Of a stretch of DNA of 64,000 nt, positions 37,164-48,227 are shown piece after piece. The notes under the pieces are model-generated. The model searched no databases, was not told the DNA's origin, and saw only the letters and a list, made by a program, of their open reading frames with translations. Each line of letters opens with the position of its first letter. Within the stretch, counting starts at the first letter, position 1. This stretch comes from Gardnerella greenwoodii 00703Dmash. GTDB lineage: Bacteria > Actinomycetota > Actinomycetes > Actinomycetales > Bifidobacteriaceae. The stretch lies in the NCBI RefSeq assembly GCF_000263635.1, contig NZ_ADEV01000007.1, positions 1 to 64,000 of the forward strand, in the 5' to 3' direction. A program made the position numbers and the translations under genes.

Positions 37164-38426
37164 ATGTTTAGGTTTTTTGAGAGTCGCATTGTTGCGGTTA
37201 AGCCAGATCAACGCGATTATCGTGATGAACACGGTCATCGCGACGCTCGAACTTATCCAAATAACGGCGGCATCAAAACCCAAAAAACTAAAACCAAAAC
37301 TAAAACAACTTCCACTCAAAAAAACTGGCACTTTTCGAAGTCCTGCATAATCCCCGCTTTGCTGCTGCTTGCGTCGTTTGCGTCGCTTATTTATCCGCAT
37401 GCCGCCATGTGGCTGAGTCAGTATCACATGTCGGAGGTTGCGGCTGAGTACGCGAAGCTTATTACGCATGCGGTTCCTGCTCCACACGAGCAGTTGGCGC
37501 GTGCTCGCGAGTACAATCAAAAGCTTTCGTCGGGCGCTATTTACGAAGCGAATACGAATATTCCAACTTCGCATGGCGAAACGTCGGATGCTAGTCAAGA
37601 CTACTGGGAGCAGTTAAAGGCTAACGATGATGGACTTATGGCTCGTCTTCGTATTAAGAAGATTGACCTTGATTTGCCGGTTTACCACGGTACGGAAGAT
37701 GCAACTCTTCTAAAGGGTCTTGGTCATTTGCGTGGAACTTCGCTTCCGGTTGGCGGCAAGGGAACGCGCTCGGTTATAACCGGCCACCGCGGTCTTGCTA
37801 GTGCGGAAATGTTCACGCGTCTTGACGAAATCGGGAAGGGTGACACTTTTACGATTGAGGTTTTTGACGAGATTCTTACCTATAAGGTAGTTGACAAAAT
37901 CGTTGTGAACCCGGACGAGACGAAGAAGATTGCGGCTGTTCCTGGCAAGGATTTGGTGACGCTTATTACTTGCACGCCGCTCGGCATTAACACGCAGCGC
38001 ATTTTGGTGACTGGTGAGCGAGTTGTGCCAACGCCTGCGGCAGATAAGGCGCTTCGTGGTAAGAAGCCGGATGTTCCGCGATTCCCGTGGTGGGTTTTGG
38101 GTTGCTTTGGTAGCTTGTGCGTGGTGGGCGGCTACGTTTGGTGGGCTGGTCTGCCGGTTAAGAAGAAAAAGAAGGAAGACGAAGAAGATAGCGCGAAAGA
38201 TGGCGAGTCAAGTAGCGCTGCAAGTAGTGCAGTAACTAGTGCAGTAACTAGCGCGAAAGATAGCGCTGTACGCAGAGAAGATCTTGCGCGTGAGGAAGCT
38301 AGGGCGATTGCGAATCGGCCAAAAAAGAGGCCGAAGGTCAAAAAGTCTAGCTCGCGTAAGAAACGTAAGAGGGGCAGTCACGGCGAAAAGACGTTCGACT
38401 GGCTTATAAACATTCTCGGTTTATAA
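37164..38426 (+). CDS. Class C (pilus-assembling) sortase
   Basis: This 420-residue membrane transpeptidase should join pilin subunits at the outer face of the membrane. It has a basic Lys/Thr-rich cytoplasmic N-terminus, a first membrane helix (about 58-76), a sortase domain with His208 in VITGHRGLASA, Cys270 in TLITCTPLGINTQRILV and Arg278, and a second membrane helix (WWVLGCFGSLCVVGGYVWW, about 311-330). The C-terminal tail is exceptionally basic (KKKKKEDEE ... KKRPKVKKSSSRKKRKRG). Two membrane helices fit class C. AGGAT precedes the ATG. It lies between the pilin and the giant surface protein. Confidence 0.93.
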   Translation: MFRFFESRIVAVKPDQRDYRDEHGHRDARTYPNNGGIKTQKTKTKTKTTSTQKNWHFSKSCIIPALLLLASFASLIYPHAAMWLSQYHMSEVAAEYAKLITHAVPAPHEQLARAREYNQKLSSGAIYEANTNIPTSHGETSDASQDYWEQLKANDDGLMARLRIKKIDLDLPVYHGTEDATLLKGLGHLRGTSLPVGGKGTRSVITGHRGLASAEMFTRLDEIGKGDTFTIEVFDEILTYKVVDKIVVNPDETKKIAAVPGKDLVTLITCTPLGINTQRILVTGERVVPTPAADKALRGKKPDVPRFPWWVLGCFGSLCVVGGYVWWAGLPVKKKKKEDEEDSAKDGESSSAASSAVTSAVTSAKDSAVRREDLAREEARAIANRPKKRPKVKKSSSRKKRKRGSHGEKTFDWLINILGL

Positions 38427-38570
38427 GCGATTGCGTATAGCAGCAAAACTGAACACTAAAACTTAAAAACTAAGGCTTAACAACAAAACTTAATATCAAA
38501 ACTTAAAAACAAACTTGCGTTGCCGTGAGGCTACGTAAAGCGCGTAAAACAATGTAAAACAGGTGGAATT

Positions 38571-41500
38571 ATGAAGAGTATTTGGACGATTATGCTAAAC
38601 GTTCTTGTTCGCATAGGTCAGTTGACCCAGTGCGCAACTCGTGCGGCTATTCGCGCGGTTAAACGTGCGGATAAGCATGTGTATCGTGCGTTCGTCAGCG
38701 CTTTCGTGAGAGCGCTTAAGACGGTGCTTAAGACGGTGCTGGTGTGCGCTATTTCTGTGTCTATGTGGCTGCCTGTTTGCTTGACTGCTGAAACTGCGGT
38801 TGCGGCGGATAATGCTAATAATTCCAGCACTTCTGCTGAGTCTGCCAATCCAAATTCTCAATCCGGATCTAAATCAATCTCTAACTCCGATTCTCAAACT
38901 GGCTCTAAGTCAAACTCTGAGTCGAGCTCGCAGCCAAATCCATCTTCCCACCAAGGCTCCGTTTTTTCCAACCAAAATCCCGCTTCTTCTAACCAAAATC
39001 CCGCATCGTCCGCACCATCCGCACCATCTTCATCAGAATACGCATCATCTCAATCTTCCTACGACTCTTCGGAACTTTCCTCATTACAAGGTTTCGGCAA
39101 TAATAGCGTATTCATGGACGAAAGCAGCCCATTCGCGCGAGCTTTAAACTCGCTTAAAAGCCGAGGTTCGTCACCTCTTGAGCGCGCTGCCGACGATTAT
39201 GCAAAAGCACAAAACCGCGAAGCTAAGAATTACACAGCTCGCGAATCTTACGAAGAGTATCACCCTGGGTGCAACAAAGATTACGCTTTAGGTGCATGCA
39301 TTACTACTGACGGCGACGGAGCTGGTTTGCGAGCCACGAACGGCCACGATTTGGATGTTAATAGTCTTGGATACAACTTGGAATCTGGTGATCCGTTTAT
39401 TGGTGCAGCAACGAGACCTCGCGGTCACTACGAGAACGGTCCTGTGCCTGAAGATCCTTCCGGCACGGATCATTACGGCGCAACTTACTTCACTCCGTAT
39501 CCTAAGGGCACTTTTATTATGGGTCGTTTCCGCAACATGGCCTTTAACAATCAGGGTTCAGGTGTTGACAGAATTAACTTGCCTATTGACGACACTGCAG
39601 ACTTCGTGTTTGTAAAGCGCACGCCTAAGCTTTCCGGTGGCGGCTTCGTGTGGGATGTTATTTTTAATGCTGGTGGCCGTACTCAAGGCGCTGGTGCTGC
39701 TCTTGATTACTTTACGATTCCAAAAGGTCAGATTCTAGACAAGGGTAGCGAAGGTGGAAGGCAGTATATTCAGCGAGTTCTTTACAGTGGCAGGGAAGCT
39801 ACTGCTTTGTATAAGCAGAAGAAAGGCAACAAGAATCCTCCTCGCGAAACTTGCTCATTCTCGTGGGATAATCCTAATGGTTTGTGCAGTATTAAAACTG
39901 ACGGTAACGATTTTGATACTGGAGACGACTTAGTCGCAGCTTGGAATAAGATGCGCGGCAACGACGATAGTAAAAATGGCAATTATTCTAGACTCCTTCC
40001 GGATGCTGTAACAACTGAAGATTTGAACAGTTCTGACGCTATTGGTTGGTGCCGTGATGGTCAAGGTTTGGACTGCATTAAGTCCAGTAGCTATGGTGCT
40101 TTGGACGAAGGCGATCTTAAAGTTGTTCCTAAAGTTGAAGGAAGCTATAACAGAGGATATAGTCCTGCTTATGTTGCGCTCGTACAAAATCTTTATAGAT
40201 CTATAAAAGGTGACACTCAGCGCGTATTTAGTTTTGTGAACAAAATTAAGTCTGGCGAGATTGCTTATACTTATAAGATTCACTTCACTACTACAACTTC
40301 TACGAATAAAAACGACTCATATTGCACTGCTAATAAGGGTGATGGAACAGGTTGCGAAAACTTTTCGTTCTTCTATGCTGCAGGATCTTACTACGGTAAA
40401 AAATTCAGCAAAGGTTTTTATGGTGATACTGACCCGTTTGGTGTTACTAAAGCCAGTAAATACTCCATGACTAATTTTGGACGTGACGCTAACTTCTACA
40501 TGTACACTGTAATGCATCAGCAGTGGTATGGTGCGCCGCGAATTATGGATATTCAGGCTCCTAGATACCACTTCCTTAAGGGTACTGGTTTGGGCCCGTA
40601 CAACAGTGATAGCGGTAATTATCTTACTAATAGGCATATTTCATTCTCTAGCGTGTTACTTGGGATAGTAAATAAGCCTTTGGGAACTTCGCCTCTTATG
40701 AACGAGGATCAAGATATACGCTTATTGCCTGATTATTATTCCCCGAATAACGGTTATGCTCGAGGCAATCAGTGGTTCCGTAATCCTGGTATGAACGACC
40801 ATAATACGAAGGATTCAGAGCCTGGTAGACACAAGCTTGAGCTTAGATATAACGATAGAACGTATCACATGAGCGAAACTCAGGATTTGTGGTATAGGAT
40901 TATTACGCAAGCGGATGTGTTTAAGCCTTTGCAAACTGAGGAATATGACGAAAATAACAATACGCCTAAGTATTATTCTTATGATCAGCCGCTTCCTAAT
41001 CCTCTTATTGTTGATGAGCGTGATAATAATGCTGGGTTTGTGAATTTTGTTGGCAAGCGTTCTGATTTGTATAGGCAGGTAATGGCTTTCGATCCTAACT
41101 TGTTCCCGCCTGTTAATAAGGATGATTATGGTTCAAGGCGTAAGTATGGTTCCATAAGGCAGAGGAAAGGTGCCACAAACCCTTATCCGCTTGATGCTAA
41201 CTATTCGACTGTTAATCCGGATGGAGATTCTAATACTCCTCTTAAGAAACTTGCTGTTTATAAAGCTGAGTGGACGGATAAGTGGGGTGATGAGCCTCGC
41301 TCGAATACTCTTCAAGATGCTGATTTAAGCGTTGCTGCTAAAGTGCCTATTGTCAGCGTTGTAAATCCTTGCGGACACTCTAAGATTCTTGATGAGTACA
41401 AGGATAAAATTACCGGTCAATCTAGGTCTTCTACTCAATTTAGATCCGTAGATAGCGACGATGATTCTGCTGTGAATGACGATCGTGCAGCTCTTGGTGA

Positions 41501-44500
41501 AGATCGTGAAGACAGCATGCCTGAATGCTGGCCTAAAGCGCAAAATGCTACTAAGCGTAATGTTTGGTTTGTAAAAGATGCTCCTAAGACGGGCGATGAC
41601 GGTAAGGAGTTGAAGCCTGGAGATCCTGTAAAGCAAGACTTGCATGACAAAGTCTTGGCTAAAATCAAGCGTATTTACAGAACTTGGATGCGCAACAAGT
41701 ATAGTGCTCAGCTGCAAGATGGCAAGAACCCTGAAGTTTTGCCAAATTATGTGTTTGTAAAGTACGTAAAGATTACGTTCTGGGATAACTCGACTACTGT
41801 TATACCTGTTGTATTCCCGTATGTTGATTACGAGAAGCCAACGTTGGATGTAAAAGTGAGCGTAAATAACGGAAATCCTGTTGACGTTCCGGCTGATGGT
41901 TTGAAGATTCCTGTTAATAGCAAAATTAAGTTCTGGGTTAAGGGCCATGACGATAAGAGGATTTTGCTTGGCGTTAAGCCGAAGGAAGCTACTGACTACT
42001 TTACTAACGATAAAAATAAGAGATTCTTTGATAGTAAAAAAGTCGTTGTGCGCAATGATTTCGATATGATTACCACTTCGCGTGACAGAAAGAATGATTG
42101 CGATAATCGTGGTTGCGGCGATTTTACTACTATAAGCTACGATCAATTCATTCATAAAAATGGCGAGCTTGATAATGAAACGGATCAAGTTGGATGGGTT
42201 ACTAACAGCGGTAATTCTAAAGATGATGGTTCTCCTACAGTATTAGTGGGCGATCAGAATAGAAATCATGGTGTGCATGATTTGATATTCCACGGTTGGG
42301 ATGCTGCAGGTAATTCCGTAATAAAGAAACTTAGGCTGATTATTGTATCTCCTGGCTATGGTTTGCCAAACGTTTGGTGGGATAAGAAGCCGAATGGACA
42401 TTATGTTGGGCGCGTGAATCCTTGGGATGAAGATAAGCGCGTGCGCTCGATTATGGTACGCATTTGGGCGCGCGGTAAGGAAAAGCCTGGGAAGGAGCAC
42501 AACTACGATAAACTTTGCCCAAGTGATGGCAGCTGCTATGGCATTGTTATTCAGCGAGACGGTAATAAGAAGACTGATTTTTGGCATCAGGTTAATACTT
42601 ATAACCACAATAATGATGCTGCAAGCCCGGATGGATCTAGAGCTGCTGAGGATAGGTCTGCTTTAGAGGACAGAGATGCAGCTGATGACAAGTCGGCTGA
42701 TGGAAAGGCGGCTGACGGCAAGGATAAAGATAAATCTAAAGCTGACGGTAAGGCTGCTGACGGTAAGGCGAAAGTTGACAACAAAGCTAAAGCTGATAAC
42801 GAAAAAACTGAAACTGCCAAACCAGGGGAGAACTCTACCCAAAATCAGCAAGATAAGCAGGATGAGCAGGCTAATAAGCCTCAAACTAGTAACAAGCCTG
42901 CTTCTTTGAAGATTGTTACAGCTACTAAGAAGAATGCTAAAAAGAATTCTAAGAATAAGAATGCTAAAAAGCGCAATGTTCCTGGAAGGCGCGGTAGTGT
43001 AAAGCTTGCTGTGCTAAACGAAGGTGATTCTTCTAAGAATGAGAATACTCAGAAATCTGAAGTACAAAAACCTGAAGTAAGTGATGGTAACAAGCAGAGT
43101 GATTATGCTAATACTGCAGAAAACGGTAGCGCAAGCAAAGATAATAAAGGCAGTAACGATAGCAAGAACTCTAATAAAGCCAAAGATTCTAAAGATAATT
43201 TAGAAGAATCTAAGGGTCAGGATCGAGATGCTGAAGGTGAAGATCGTTCTACTGGAAAAAGTAACGATGATTGGCGTAAAGAATTTAGTAAGCGCATTAT
43301 TACAGCAAATCTTGGAAAGTATATCAAGGGTTGCACTACTAACGGCGACGATAAGTGCGAAATAACTTTTGATCCTGTAACTGGAAATATTACGATTCCG
43401 GAATACTTTGCGGAAATTGGTTCGAGAATTTACGTAGACACTTACTCTGTGCCGGAAAATAATCCAGATTGGCGTCAAGATAAACTTTGGAAGCTTATGG
43501 ATACAAGTAATCTCCAGGATTACGAAGAATCTGACCCGCTTCCGCTCGATATTGCGTGGCCAAACGGCTTAGTGCAAGTGAACCCGTTTGAGCTTAATAA
43601 TAACGAAATCGTGGCAATGCTTTCTTGGATGAGGCACGATAAGCGTAACGAGCGCATTTTCGGCTACCGCAAGGAAGAAATTGGCGTTAAAGGGCAAAAG
43701 AAGTACGATACTTACGACCAGTACGACAGTGGCTTCAATCCTGCAAAAACTCAAGCAAAGTATGCTTATGGTGAAGATAAGCCTAAATACTCATGCGAGT
43801 CGAAGAGGGATCAACAGTGGAAGCTGTGCTTAGATGGCGTTACTGGTATTGGCAAGCTAGACGAGGGCCATGAATTTAGCGAAATGCTGTACGCTATAAA
43901 AAAGCTTTCTTTCAAAAAGTTGGAAGCTGATGACGAGACTACTCTTAACCCGATTGAGCATAAGGTGACGCGCTTCGTTGATATGCGCAAGGACTATACG
44001 TGGGGATTAGTAGATAACAACAAGAAGAGTGTTGACGGGCGAAACGATCCTGGATTTGACGGGCCGCAAAATGGCTTGCATGGAAATCAGAAGTATGGAA
44101 CGCAATACTTTGTGTACAAGTGGAACATAAACTCATACCGCAAGGGCGGCAATGGTAAGGCGTTAAACCTTCAGGATGTGCTAAAGCTTGTAAAAGGTAC
44201 GCCTAGTATCAATACGAAAGATGAAAATAATCCACAGCCTTCGCTAACTCCTATGAGCGCGGCGGATAATAGGCAATTTGACGCATGGAATGATTTGTAC
44301 CCGAAGGCGGTTAAAGATGGTGGATTAGGTTACGCTGTGCACGATGGTACATGTGCTGCGTCTATTGCTGCTAATAATGGTGTTGCTAAAGAAGGTACGT
44401 GCCAGTGGCGAAATAAGCTTAATTTAGTTAAGTATACGCCTAATGAATTTATTAGTAAGCCTTCTTCATTCTCTTACGATGCTTCTGTAAATATGAAAAA

Positions 44501-47500
44501 CGGAAGTGAAGTACATATTACAGATAGGCTTGTTGCAAATAAGGGTAGTCAACATTTCGGTACAGAGAAGGTTAGTGAATATGCTATTCACAAGGACTTC
44601 CTTATGCCTGGCGGTGAAGATCTGAACGGTCAAGCAGATGGCGAAAATATTGGCGACGTTATAACTAAGAATATTGATGTCGACACTATTAACGACTACG
44701 ACGCGTACGGTAAGGATGCTTCAACGCCTGACGGATACGCAAAGAACAGGCCGTTTACGCATGCGCAACTTTATGTGAATAATGGTCAGGTTACAAACGA
44801 TCTTCTGCTTCGTGAACCTGGTAAGACGCCAGATAACACAACGAACGTAATAAACGTGTGGTTTATGCCGGTTGATAATGAGAAGCCGACGATTAGTGCG
44901 AAGAGTATTGATAGTAATGGTAATCCATGGGATATTCACGGAAAATGCATGGTTAATGGTGATGTGAATAACTGCACTGTGAATAATGATAATCTTGTTA
45001 TCTTGGATAAGAAAGCTTATCAACGTGGCACTAAAGCTTGGTATGAAGCTGATAATGCAACAATGAATTTGCCTTCAGCGTTAAAGTTAGATGATGATTT
45101 CAATGCGTACGAACCTGGTAAAGGTGTACAGCATAGTGAAGGTAGACTAAGTGTTACTTTGTATCCAGATAGTATAAACAGTAAAGTGTTGCTTAATAAT
45201 CTGAATGTTTATATTAAGGCGAACAACATTCAGGATTCTAGTGGTAAAACTTCTAGTCCAATGCTGAAGTTTGTTAGTAACGGTGTTACAAATAAACATT
45301 TGCTTAGAAGGTTTGTTGAAAAATACAGAAGTACGGATTTGCAAAATCCAAGTACGGATAAGCAAACTGTATTTACAATGTATGCTGAAACTACGGATAG
45401 TGCTGGAAAGCAAAGTGAAAGAACTGTTGTTGGATGCTTCAAGGCGACGTGGGAAAATGTTGTTAAGCCATCCGTTGTTGCGTATGATGGTGAAACAGAT
45501 GAGGTTGCAAAAGAAGATAGATGGCTTAATAACTCACAAAACCGCGACTATAAGGTTGTAGTTACAGCAGGTTTTGGTGCGAGCAGAATGGTAGTTTACT
45601 ATCACCCTGCTTCGGAGCTTGAAAAAGCTAAAATGGATGCTTTTAGAGCTGCTGGCGCTAGAGGATTTGCTGGAATTGCTGGAAGATCTAGCGTAGATGG
45701 AAATAAGTCTGATGTAGAAAACAGCATTGGCAAAACAATTTCCATCTGCTGGGTAGAACGTGGAGGATTGATAAAAAGGGGTAGTTGGGAAGTCTGCCCT
45801 GGTACTTCCAAGCCGGATGAGGTGAAGCTTGAAAATATTAAAACCGATAAAGGACTTAAAGGTGTTCTAACATTCCCTAGCGGTTTCTTAGCTCCAGGAA
45901 GCGTAGTTCGAGCGCGTGACCGTAGGGAGGTTGGTCCGTGGAGTAGTATGCCTGGCGTTAGAAGTCCTGAAGATCTTTCTGATGACTCGCCTGATAGAGA
46001 CGGAAACAAGACTGCAAGAAGCGGTGAAAGTGGCAGAAACGACGGAAATCGTGGAAGTACGCGTTCTGCAGAAGGTAAAAACTCTTACAAAGACGACGCT
46101 GGTTCGGAAGATACTCTTGACGTGCTGCCAATGGCTTATGCAAAAGAAAAGCCTAGCGAAGTATGCCGTCCTGATTACTGGAGTGTAAGCAATTGGGAAG
46201 GTCAACTGAAACCTTCTGACTGCGTGTACTTCGACGTTACGATGAAGCGTCAAATAGTGCAAATACATCCAATGTTGCTAAGTGGTCACGAGGAGCGCGC
46301 AATACGAATGGATTTGCGCAGCGAGAATGACTATTCGGGTGATCCAAAGAAGGGAATTTGGCTTCCAAACGATAGTGAAATCGTTACGAATGAGGATCCA
46401 AGGCTAGATCCTGGTAGAACTATGGTGACTTTTAGGAAATATGACTATAGTGCTATGGATGATGACCATAAGCCTTTTAATCTGCCTAACTATGGTGACC
46501 GACAAGTAGGAAATATACAAGACGTAGCTATTATGACTCGAGGCTGGAGAAGCCGCGTGCTTGTGCCAAATCCGCAAAAAAATAAGATTACGCGATTTGT
46601 GCGATTGCGCGCAGAGAGTGGTCATGATAACACAGCTGGCGGTAAAGATTATGCTGCAGACTACTTAGCTGATGCGCCTACTAGCTTCGAAGAAACTAAG
46701 GATGATAGTAAGGCTCTCCGTGTAGCTGGGCGTCCGTATGATCCAGGATTTGTTCTTTCGAAAGATAAGAAGTCTCTTCTGTATCTGTACAATGCTTCAA
46801 CTAAGCACAACTTTACGCTTAATGATTTGCAATCTGCGTTGAAGCTTAAGCGTAACGGTGCTTTGCACCCAGCAGCCGAGTGTGGAAAGTATGTTGATGG
46901 AAGTGACTGGTCGTTTGCTGATTGCCAGCCATCCTTGCTGCCGGAGGTAAGAGGTAGCGATAAGGTCGATGGTGAGAATAACCGAAACGGCTTCAGCTTT
47001 AATTGGAATACGCACTTCTATACGTATAACCCGTCTGCAGACCATAGATCTGGTGCTAACGGCGCTGATAATGACAATGGTGGCTCTGCTGCTGCAGAAA
47101 CTTGGTATGTAAACGTTATAGATATGATTTCAAAGGGCGGTACCGGCGGCGGGTATTCTATTCCTAATAGCCATGGCGTAACGTCTGAAAGTAGTAATAC
47201 CGGTCTTTCGCTTACTGACTTTTCTAATATTGGCGCATGGGGTAGGTCTGGCGAGATTAAACCTGACTTCATCGGCCATAAGGTTCTCAAGAATCCAGAT
47301 AATGGTTTGTCGGTTATTATGACATATGGCGATAGCTGGGTTGGAGATACTCATAAAACGCGAGGCAAAGAAGGCGGCTGGAATAACGATGCAAACTACG
47401 AATTCGTAATGCCTGTGTATCTGGTGCCTGTAGATAACGAGAAGCCAACTGTTGCAGCAACTGCAGGATCGCTTCTAAGTGGTCACACGAGTGCTAATAA

Positions 47501-48167
47501 TCCTTATGTTGTAACAATGGAAGAGAAGGACTACTCTAAGCTCACGGTTAAGGGTAATCCTGTGGAATATGAGAACGGAAAAGTTTCGAAGTCTCAAAGC
47601 AAGGAGAGTGGAAAGACTCTGTTTGCGGATGTTCACGACGACTACGATAGCTTCTCTAGACTCAGTGACCTTAGCTTGTACGCGTGCAAAGTCAATAAGA
47701 TTGGCGGCACAACTGATTTTAATAGTTGCAAGTCAATAATGGGCAATAATGGCTCCGTAGATGCTGCGGCGTTCAAGAATCTAAAGATTGACGGCAGTGG
47801 AGTTGAGTATGCTTTGTACGGACGTGCAAAAGATAAGTCCGATAATGAGAGCGACGGCTTTAGTGACAACAATAACGTAGGTCACTTAGTCGGATACTTC
47901 AGCTTCGGATACTTGGTGCGTCCGGTTGCGCTGCCTTACAGCGGCGGCCAAGCTGCAATATGGTTCAGCTTCTTGTTCGGCGTGCTGTTGGCGCTGGCGA
48001 TTTCCACCGGCGCATTCGGAAGGCGCGGATGGCTTGGATCGGTTCTTAGCGGTCACGGATTCGGCGCGCTCACCGACAGCAAGCATTGCGACGCTTCTGC
48101 GGAACTGCTGCGCTGCGGCAAGTCGTTCTTCAAACTCAAGTCAAAGTTCAAGTGGCCTAGGATGTGA
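38571..48167 (+). CDS. Giant (3198-residue) LPXTG-like surface protein, probable adhesin or pilus tip
   Basis: No catalytic family is recognised. Order: an unusually long basic N-region and signal peptide (hydrophobic near 55-75, AVAAD cleavage), a Ser/Asn/Gln-rich stretch to about 185, large beta-rich modules, a Lys/Asp/Ala-rich unstructured block (about 1345-1560), and further modules. The phrase VDYEKPT or PVDNEKPT recurs near residues 1084, 2099 and 2952. It ends in LPYSG (3121-3125), a membrane helix and a 45-residue tail with cysteines and lysines, longer than normal. AGGTGGA lies before the ATG. It follows the sortase by 144 bp of AAAACTTAA-rich DNA. A tip or large adhesin role is inferred from its position. 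Confidence 0.88.
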   Translation: MKSIWTIMLNVLVRIGQLTQCATRAAIRAVKRADKHVYRAFVSAFVRALKTVLKTVLVCAISVSMWLPVCLTAETAVAADNANNSSTSAESANPNSQSGSKSISNSDSQTGSKSNSESSSQPNPSSHQGSVFSNQNPASSNQNPASSAPSAPSSSEYASSQSSYDSSELSSLQGFGNNSVFMDESSPFARALNSLKSRGSSPLERAADDYAKAQNREAKNYTARESYEEYHPGCNKDYALGACITTDGDGAGLRATNGHDLDVNSLGYNLESGDPFIGAATRPRGHYENGPVPEDPSGTDHYGATYFTPYPKGTFIMGRFRNMAFNNQGSGVDRINLPIDDTADFVFVKRTPKLSGGGFVWDVIFNAGGRTQGAGAALDYFTIPKGQILDKGSEGGRQYIQRVLYSGREATALYKQKKGNKNPPRETCSFSWDNPNGLCSIKTDGNDFDTGDDLVAAWNKMRGNDDSKNGNYSRLLPDAVTTEDLNSSDAIGWCRDGQGLDCIKSSSYGALDEGDLKVVPKVEGSYNRGYSPAYVALVQNLYRSIKGDTQRVFSFVNKIKSGEIAYTYKIHFTTTTSTNKNDSYCTANKGDGTGCENFSFFYAAGSYYGKKFSKGFYGDTDPFGVTKASKYSMTNFGRDANFYMYTVMHQQWYGAPRIMDIQAPRYHFLKGTGLGPYNSDSGNYLTNRHISFSSVLLGIVNKPLGTSPLMNEDQDIRLLPDYYSPNNGYARGNQWFRNPGMNDHNTKDSEPGRHKLELRYNDRTYHMSETQDLWYRIITQADVFKPLQTEEYDENNNTPKYYSYDQPLPNPLIVDERDNNAGFVNFVGKRSDLYRQVMAFDPNLFPPVNKDDYGSRRKYGSIRQRKGATNPYPLDANYSTVNPDGDSNTPLKKLAVYKAEWTDKWGDEPRSNTLQDADLSVAAKVPIVSVVNPCGHSKILDEYKDKITGQSRSSTQFRSVDSDDDSAVNDDRAALGEDREDSMPECWPKAQNATKRNVWFVKDAPKTGDDGKELKPGDPVKQDLHDKVLAKIKRIYRTWMRNKYSAQLQDGKNPEVLPNYVFVKYVKITFWDNSTTVIPVVFPYVDYEKPTLDVKVSVNNGNPVDVPADGLKIPVNSKIKFWVKGHDDKRILLGVKPKEATDYFTNDKNKRFFDSKKVVVRNDFDMITTSRDRKNDCDNRGCGDFTTISYDQFIHKNGELDNETDQVGWVTNSGNSKDDGSPTVLVGDQNRNHGVHDLIFHGWDAAGNSVIKKLRLIIVSPGYGLPNVWWDKKPNGHYVGRVNPWDEDKRVRSIMVRIWARGKEKPGKEHNYDKLCPSDGSCYGIVIQRDGNKKTDFWHQVNTYNHNNDAASPDGSRAAEDRSALEDRDAADDKSADGKAADGKDKDKSKADGKAADGKAKVDNKAKADNEKTETAKPGENSTQNQQDKQDEQANKPQTSNKPASLKIVTATKKNAKKNSKNKNAKKRNVPGRRGSVKLAVLNEGDSSKNENTQKSEVQKPEVSDGNKQSDYANTAENGSASKDNKGSNDSKNSNKAKDSKDNLEESKGQDRDAEGEDRSTGKSNDDWRKEFSKRIITANLGKYIKGCTTNGDDKCEITFDPVTGNITIPEYFAEIGSRIYVDTYSVPENNPDWRQDKLWKLMDTSNLQDYEESDPLPLDIAWPNGLVQVNPFELNNNEIVAMLSWMRHDKRNERIFGYRKEEIGVKGQKKYDTYDQYDSGFNPAKTQAKYAYGEDKPKYSCESKRDQQWKLCLDGVTGIGKLDEGHEFSEMLYAIKKLSFKKLEADDETTLNPIEHKVTRFVDMRKDYTWGLVDNNKKSVDGRNDPGFDGPQNGLHGNQKYGTQYFVYKWNINSYRKGGNGKALNLQDVLKLVKGTPSINTKDENNPQPSLTPMSAADNRQFDAWNDLYPKAVKDGGLGYAVHDGTCAASIAANNGVAKEGTCQWRNKLNLVKYTPNEFISKPSSFSYDASVNMKNGSEVHITDRLVANKGSQHFGTEKVSEYAIHKDFLMPGGEDLNGQADGENIGDVITKNIDVDTINDYDAYGKDASTPDGYAKNRPFTHAQLYVNNGQVTNDLLLREPGKTPDNTTNVINVWFMPVDNEKPTISAKSIDSNGNPWDIHGKCMVNGDVNNCTVNNDNLVILDKKAYQRGTKAWYEADNATMNLPSALKLDDDFNAYEPGKGVQHSEGRLSVTLYPDSINSKVLLNNLNVYIKANNIQDSSGKTSSPMLKFVSNGVTNKHLLRRFVEKYRSTDLQNPSTDKQTVFTMYAETTDSAGKQSERTVVGCFKATWENVVKPSVVAYDGETDEVAKEDRWLNNSQNRDYKVVVTAGFGASRMVVYYHPASELEKAKMDAFRAAGARGFAGIAGRSSVDGNKSDVENSIGKTISICWVERGGLIKRGSWEVCPGTSKPDEVKLENIKTDKGLKGVLTFPSGFLAPGSVVRARDRREVGPWSSMPGVRSPEDLSDDSPDRDGNKTARSGESGRNDGNRGSTRSAEGKNSYKDDAGSEDTLDVLPMAYAKEKPSEVCRPDYWSVSNWEGQLKPSDCVYFDVTMKRQIVQIHPMLLSGHEERAIRMDLRSENDYSGDPKKGIWLPNDSEIVTNEDPRLDPGRTMVTFRKYDYSAMDDDHKPFNLPNYGDRQVGNIQDVAIMTRGWRSRVLVPNPQKNKITRFVRLRAESGHDNTAGGKDYAADYLADAPTSFEETKDDSKALRVAGRPYDPGFVLSKDKKSLLYLYNASTKHNFTLNDLQSALKLKRNGALHPAAECGKYVDGSDWSFADCQPSLLPEVRGSDKVDGENNRNGFSFNWNTHFYTYNPSADHRSGANGADNDNGGSAAAETWYVNVIDMISKGGTGGGYSIPNSHGVTSESSNTGLSLTDFSNIGAWGRSGEIKPDFIGHKVLKNPDNGLSVIMTYGDSWVGDTHKTRGKEGGWNNDANYEFVMPVYLVPVDNEKPTVAATAGSLLSGHTSANNPYVVTMEEKDYSKLTVKGNPVEYENGKVSKSQSKESGKTLFADVHDDYDSFSRLSDLSLYACKVNKIGGTTDFNSCKSIMGNNGSVDAAAFKNLKIDGSGVEYALYGRAKDKSDNESDGFSDNNNVGHLVGYFSFGYLVRPVALPYSGGQAAIWFSFLFGVLLALAISTGAFGRRGWLGSVLSGHGFGALTDSKHCDASAELLRCGKSFFKLKSKFKWPRM

Positions 48168-48227
48168 TGAATAAGCGAGCGCTACTTGAGTGGTATGTAA
48201 GTCCCCTTTTGCGCTCGATGGCCATTT

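Noticed and set aside
41325-42188. 287-codon frame antisense to the giant surface protein gene
   Set aside because: It is a shadow frame without motif, composition or start support, inside a clear gene.
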